Assembly (NCBI RefSeq): GCF_000143535.2
Contig: NC_037315.1
Coordinates: forward strand, 372,001-436,000
From: Botrytis cinerea B05.10
Lineage: Eukaryota > Ascomycota > Leotiomycetes > Helotiales > Sclerotiniaceae
Direction: 5' to 3'
DNA: 64,000 nt
Program-made: the position numbers and the translations under genes
Notes under the pieces: generated by a model
Databases searched by the model: none
What the model was told of the DNA's origin: nothing
The model's input: only the letters and a program-made list of their open reading frames with translations
Shown: positions 63,936-64,000 of the stretch, piece after piece
Layout of the letters: every line of letters starts with the position of its first letter
Numbering within the stretch: the stretch's first letter is position 1

Positions 63936-64000
63936 ATGTCATCTAAATCTCAAACACTCGCCACCTACGAATGGCAAGAAGCAGACCCTCGTTTTGCTCC
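63936..64000 (+). CDS. Possible start of a gene cut by the window end
   Basis: An ATG at 63936 (gaaATGTCA, good context) opens a frame that runs to the window end (21 codons, M-S-S-K-S-Q-T-L-A-T-Y-E-W-Q). It follows a pyrimidine-rich leader-like stretch from about 63700. Another ATG at 63931 in a different frame is also open. No family can be assigned from so few residues. Confidence 0.35.
   Translation, partial: MSSKSQTLATYEWQEADPRFA

Overview
This window is eukaryotic nuclear DNA from a filamentous ascomycete, most likely a member of the Leotiomycetes (Botrytis/Sclerotinia-like). Evidence: the introns are short (45-163 nt) GT-AG introns with CTAAC/CTGAT-type branch sites, the gene families are typical of Pezizomycotina (bZIP with DUF3425, spherulin-4/GH135, fungal rhodopsin-like membrane protein, sedolisin, IPI3, mitochondrial uS14), and genes are monocistronic on both strands. 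The genus is inferred from general resemblance only. There are no operons, CRISPR arrays or bacterial signals.

Layout: 1-5.6 kb holds one small membrane-anchored Cys-rich protein gene and a gene-poor stretch. 5.6-12.2 kb holds a spherulin-4 gene, a secreted S53 protease (sedolisin) and the ribosome-biogenesis WD40 protein IPI3. 12-26 kb is sparse and rich in short tandem repeats, with one 715-aa low-complexity protein and a second spherulin-4 paralogue. 26-39 kb is denser: bZIP regulator, a 71-bp tandem repeat, a seven-helix rhodopsin-like protein, a glutamine-synthetase-fold amidoligase, a mitochondrial TPR membrane protein (Mgr3-like), an Arb2-domain protein and mitochondrial ribosomal protein uS14m. 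40-47.4 kb is a cluster of three paralogous BTB-domain genes interrupted by an intron-containing tRNA-Ala(UGC). 48-64 kb holds an SGNH/PC-esterase-like type II membrane protein, a short-chain dehydrogenase, a methyltransferase pseudogene, a DUF6914-type small protein, an APH-family kinase-like protein, a coiled-coil protein, an atypical catalase, a 3-kb gene-free stretch and possibly the first codons of another gene.

The most noteworthy items are: (1) the BTB cluster, whose members share an intron position and a C-x2-H-x-H-x5-C motif but carry different zinc-finger add-ons (U1-type finger, triple composite knuckles, one decayed knuckle); (2) a catalase that keeps the distal His and the proximal Tyr but lacks the catalytic Asn; (3) a fungal GS-fold amidoligase; (4) a structured intron in an unusual tRNA-Ala; (5) a higher-order 71-bp repeat whose units differ almost only by transitions. 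Exon borders were worked out by hand from splice signals, reading phase and family similarity; no transcript data or searches were available.
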